Below are positions 6,989 through 8,346 of a stretch of DNA of 8,346 bases, one piece after another; the stretch's first letter is position 1, and every line of letters begins with the position of its first letter. The position numbers were made by a program, and so were the translations under genes. Origin of the DNA: Fusobacterium_C sp036516095. Its GTDB lineage: Bacteria > Fusobacteriota > Fusobacteriia > Fusobacteriales > Fusobacteriaceae. A model generated the notes under the pieces. That model saw only the letters and a list, made by a program, of their open reading frames with translations. It did no database searches and was not told the DNA's origin. Location: contig NZ_DATBUM010000118.1 in assembly GCF_036516095.1 (NCBI RefSeq), positions 1-8,346 of the forward strand, given 5' to 3'.

Positions 6989-7026
6989 AGGAGGGATAAA
7001 AAATGAAGGTTCTTCATCAACCCTAG
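6989..7026 (+). other. Strong SD and ATG opening a seven-codon frame, followed by an in-frame hydrophobic stretch
   Basis: AGGAGGG (6989-6995) lies eight to nine bases before an ATG at 7003, which opens MKVLHQP and stops at TAG (7024-7026). The same frame then continues without a stop to TAA at 7084-7086, encoding a mostly hydrophobic run (LKILLAFIVISFLF). It lies after the rightward terminator, has no visible promoter of its own, and overlaps the hairpin that serves the leftward genes. It could be a decayed small membrane peptide gene, a true mini-frame, or chance; the T-rich DNA makes hydrophobic codons likely by chance. Confidence 0.2.
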
Positions 7027-7039
7027 TTGACAAAGAACC
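6998..7039 (-). terminator. Probable intrinsic terminator for the flavodoxin/tcdA unit
   Basis: The inverted repeat GGTTCTT (7008-7014) and AAGAACC (7033-7039) encloses a second five-pair stem (TCAAC 7017-7021 with GTTGA 7026-7030), with a 2x2 internal loop between them and a CCTA loop. Read on the minus strand it lies 27 bases past the flavodoxin stop. It is followed by TTCA and then six T residues (7003-6998). The four-base gap before the T-run makes it less ideal than the rightward terminator. Confidence 0.65.
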
Positions 7040-7066
7040 AATTAAAAATACTCTTGGCTTTTATAG

Positions 7067-7570
7067 TTATTTCATTTCTTTTTTAACTACTTCTAACCAA
7101 GAAATAATTCTTTGCGGTGTCTTACTTCCTTGATTTGTTTCATCAATGGGAAGACCCACAAAATTTCCATCAATGACAGCAGTTGTTTCTTCATGAGAAT
7201 ATTCTTTGTCCGAAACAAAGCCTACCACTTTTCCTCCGTTTTTGCTTACAACATCATACAAAACTCGAAGAGCTCCTACAAAAGATTCTCCAAAAGCAAA
7301 TTGATTCCCTAGTCCGATAAGCCCTACCACTTTTCCATGAAAATCCATTTTAGATAAGACGTCATATTGTTTTTGCCAGTGAGGTTGTAATTCTCCTACT
7401 CCATAGGTGGGAGTGACTAAAATTAAATTCTCATAGTCTTTCATCGCCTCTATTCCGTTTTTTACATTGTATGTTTGATATTCCTCTTTTTTTAATTGAT
7501 ATTCTAATTCATCTACCACTCCTAAAGTAGTACTTCCGCTTGTTCCATAAAAAATTCCTATTTTTTTCAT
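7067..7570 (-). CDS. Long-chain flavodoxin
   Basis: An FMN-binding low-potential electron carrier of the cytoplasm, 167 residues, the usual size for long-chain flavodoxins (FldA/NifF type). The phosphate loop is GTSGSTT (9-15) after the first strand MKKIGIFY. The first FMN loop is TPTYGVGELQPHW (53-65) and the second is GLGNQFAFGESF (86-97). The long-chain insertion (SDKEYSHEETTAVIDGNFVGLPIDETNQ) and the terminal ISWLEVV helix match the family. Against Anabaena-type flavodoxin, the two flavin-stacking aromatics W57 and Y94 appear as Y56 and F93, and the conserved Asp of GDQ is N89. The start has GGAGG (7578-7582) seven bases away. It follows tcdA by 15 bases and probably shares its promoter. 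Likely partners are ferredoxin-linked oxidoreductases or the MEP-pathway iron-sulfur enzymes IspG/IspH; this is inference. Confidence 0.93.
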   Translation of the reverse strand: MKKIGIFYGTSGSTTLGVVDELEYQLKKEEYQTYNVKNGIEAMKDYENLILVTPTYGVGELQPHWQKQYDVLSKMDFHGKVVGLIGLGNQFAFGESFVGALRVLYDVVSKNGGKVVGFVSDKEYSHEETTAVIDGNFVGLPIDETNQGSKTPQRIISWLEVVKKEMK

Positions 7571-7585
7571 ATACTTTCCTCCAAT

Positions 7586-8266
7586 TTATAAATTACAAAG
7601 ATCTTTTACAACCTCTCCTACTAATAGTAAACCTGCTGTGGAAGGGACAAAGGCAATGCTACCTAAAGTATCTTCTTGTAAACATTTGGCTTTTTCTTTT
7701 GAATAGACAACCTTACAATGTTTCACTCCTCTTTTTTTCAATTCTCTCCTCATGACCCTTGCCAAAGGGCAAACAGAAGTCTTGGTAATGTCACTTACTT
7801 CTAGAAGCTTGGGATTCCATTTTCGAGCAGTTCCCATCGAAGAAATGATTGGAATTTGATGCTCCCAAGCATATTGGATAATATCCAATTTAGCAGTGAC
7901 TGTATCAATGGCATCAATAATATATTGATAGTTTTTTCCCTCAAAGAAAGACAATAAATTGTCCTTTGTTACCCGTTCTGTATAATGATGAATTGTGATA
8001 TTCGGATTGATGGACTTTGCTCTTTCGATAGCCACTTCTGTTTTGTATTGCCCAACAGTATTTTGTGTTGCTAAAATTTGACGATTGCAATTCGTAATAT
8101 CAATGGTGTCATAATCTACAATAGAAATCTCTCCTATCCCTGTTCGAATAAGGGCTTCCAAAGCCTGTCCTCCTACACCTCCTAATCCAAATAGTAGAAT
8201 GTGAGCTTTTTGCAATATATTCAGTTTTTCTTTTCCTATTAAAAGTTCTGTTCTCTTAAAAATCAT
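7586..8266 (-). CDS. tcdA: tRNA threonylcarbamoyladenosine dehydratase (TcdA/CsdL), E1-like ThiF fold
   Basis: TcdA uses ATP to dehydrate t6A at tRNA position 37 to its cyclic form ct6A, which aids decoding of ANN codons. The product is 226 residues. The start of the fold FKRTELLIGKEKLNIL leads to the nucleotide loop GLGGVGGQALEAL (27-39). The following strand ends in VDYDTIDITNCNRQ (50-63), then K75 in GQYKTEV and DAIDTVTAK (118-126), all typical ThiF/E1 ATP-binding residues. The TcdA-specific segments MGTARKWNP, DITKTSVCPLARVMRRELKKRG and GSIAFVPSTAGLL are clear and separate it from MoeB or ThiF. It lacks some of the C-terminal tail of the 268-residue E. coli protein and ends right after the last helix. 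AAAAGGA (8276-8282 on the plus axis) precedes the ATG by nine bases. A good promoter stands upstream, and flavodoxin follows in the same direction. Confidence 0.94.
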   Translation of the reverse strand: MIFKRTELLIGKEKLNILQKAHILLFGLGGVGGQALEALIRTGIGEISIVDYDTIDITNCNRQILATQNTVGQYKTEVAIERAKSINPNITIHHYTERVTKDNLLSFFEGKNYQYIIDAIDTVTAKLDIIQYAWEHQIPIISSMGTARKWNPKLLEVSDITKTSVCPLARVMRRELKKRGVKHCKVVYSKEKAKCLQEDTLGSIAFVPSTAGLLLVGEVVKDLCNL

Positions 8267-8308
8267 TCCTTCGTATCCTTTTGTCCTGTTTTCTTATCAA
8301 TTTACTAA

Positions 8309-8337
8309 ATAATACAATATTTTTGGAAAAATTTCAA
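8309..8337 (-). promoter_or_regulatory. Sigma-70-type promoter for tcdA-flavodoxin
   Basis: Read on the minus strand, TTGAAA (8337-8332) is followed after exactly 17 bases by TATTAT (8314-8309). Both boxes are near consensus, with AT-rich sequence around and upstream. Transcription should begin near 8302, leaving a leader of about 36 bases before the ATG at 8266. No operator or riboswitch is visible in it. Confidence 0.65.
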
Positions 8338-8346
8338 ATATTTTTT

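Noticed and set aside
7008..7039. Rightward terminator or protein-binding palindrome at the GGTTCTT/AAGAACC repeat
   Set aside because: No T-run follows on the plus strand, while one follows on the minus strand past the flavodoxin stop, so a leftward terminator explains it best.
7112..7312. Plus-strand frame antisense to flavodoxin
   Set aside because: It is a shadow of the conserved flavodoxin gene on the other strand. The same holds for 7540-7755 opposite tcdA and for the minus-strand frames within the rightward operon.
1..8346. CRISPR arrays, tRNA or rRNA genes, insertion sequences, phage or defence genes
   Set aside because: I found no direct-repeat arrays, no cloverleaf-like segments, no terminal inverted repeats with transposase, and no anti-phage protein motifs; nearly all bases are in recognised core genes.

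Overview
The window is AT-rich, densely packed bacterial chromosome carrying ordinary core genes. Codon usage is A/T-rich, Shine-Dalgarno (SD) sites are strong purine-rich AGGAGG types, and the exported protease has a standard signal peptide. Gene content and protein style fit a member of the Fusobacteria, perhaps one of the less AT-extreme Fusobacterium species such as the F. necrophorum group. That assignment is inference from recognition of sequence style; a low-GC Firmicute relative cannot be fully excluded.

Positions 1-6922 form one rightward gene cluster of eight genes that almost touch or overlap: dxs (5' end outside the window), an HD-domain protein with a C-terminal helix-turn-helix (HTH), tlyA, a ctpA-type protease, rsmI, rbgA/ylqF, nadE, and a 124-residue two-helix membrane protein. 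Junctions range from a 26-base overlap to a 12-base gap, with no room for internal terminators, so this reads as a single translationally coupled operon. It ends at a clear intrinsic terminator (6944-6982). The cluster joins isoprenoid precursor synthesis (DXS), NAD synthesis (NadE) and envelope proteolysis (CtpA) with three ribosome functions: TlyA and RsmI methylate rRNA at or near the decoding centre, and RbgA is a large-subunit assembly GTPase.

Positions 6923-7066 are a short convergent intergenic region. It holds the rightward terminator, a second hairpin followed by a T-run on the minus strand (terminator for the leftward genes), and a strong SD plus ATG opening a seven-codon frame. After an amber stop that frame continues into a short hydrophobic stretch.

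Positions 7067-8266 are a leftward two-gene unit: tcdA (tRNA t6A dehydratase, E1-like) followed after 15 bases by a long-chain flavodoxin. A well-formed sigma-70-type promoter (TTGAAA, 17 bases, TATTAT) lies at 8309-8337.

I see no mobile element, CRISPR array, tRNA, rRNA or riboswitch, and no clear undescribed multi-gene system. The points most worth a second look are the HD-HTH fusion protein, the small two-helix membrane protein, the interrupted mini-frame between the convergent units, and family-motif substitutions in DXS and flavodoxin.
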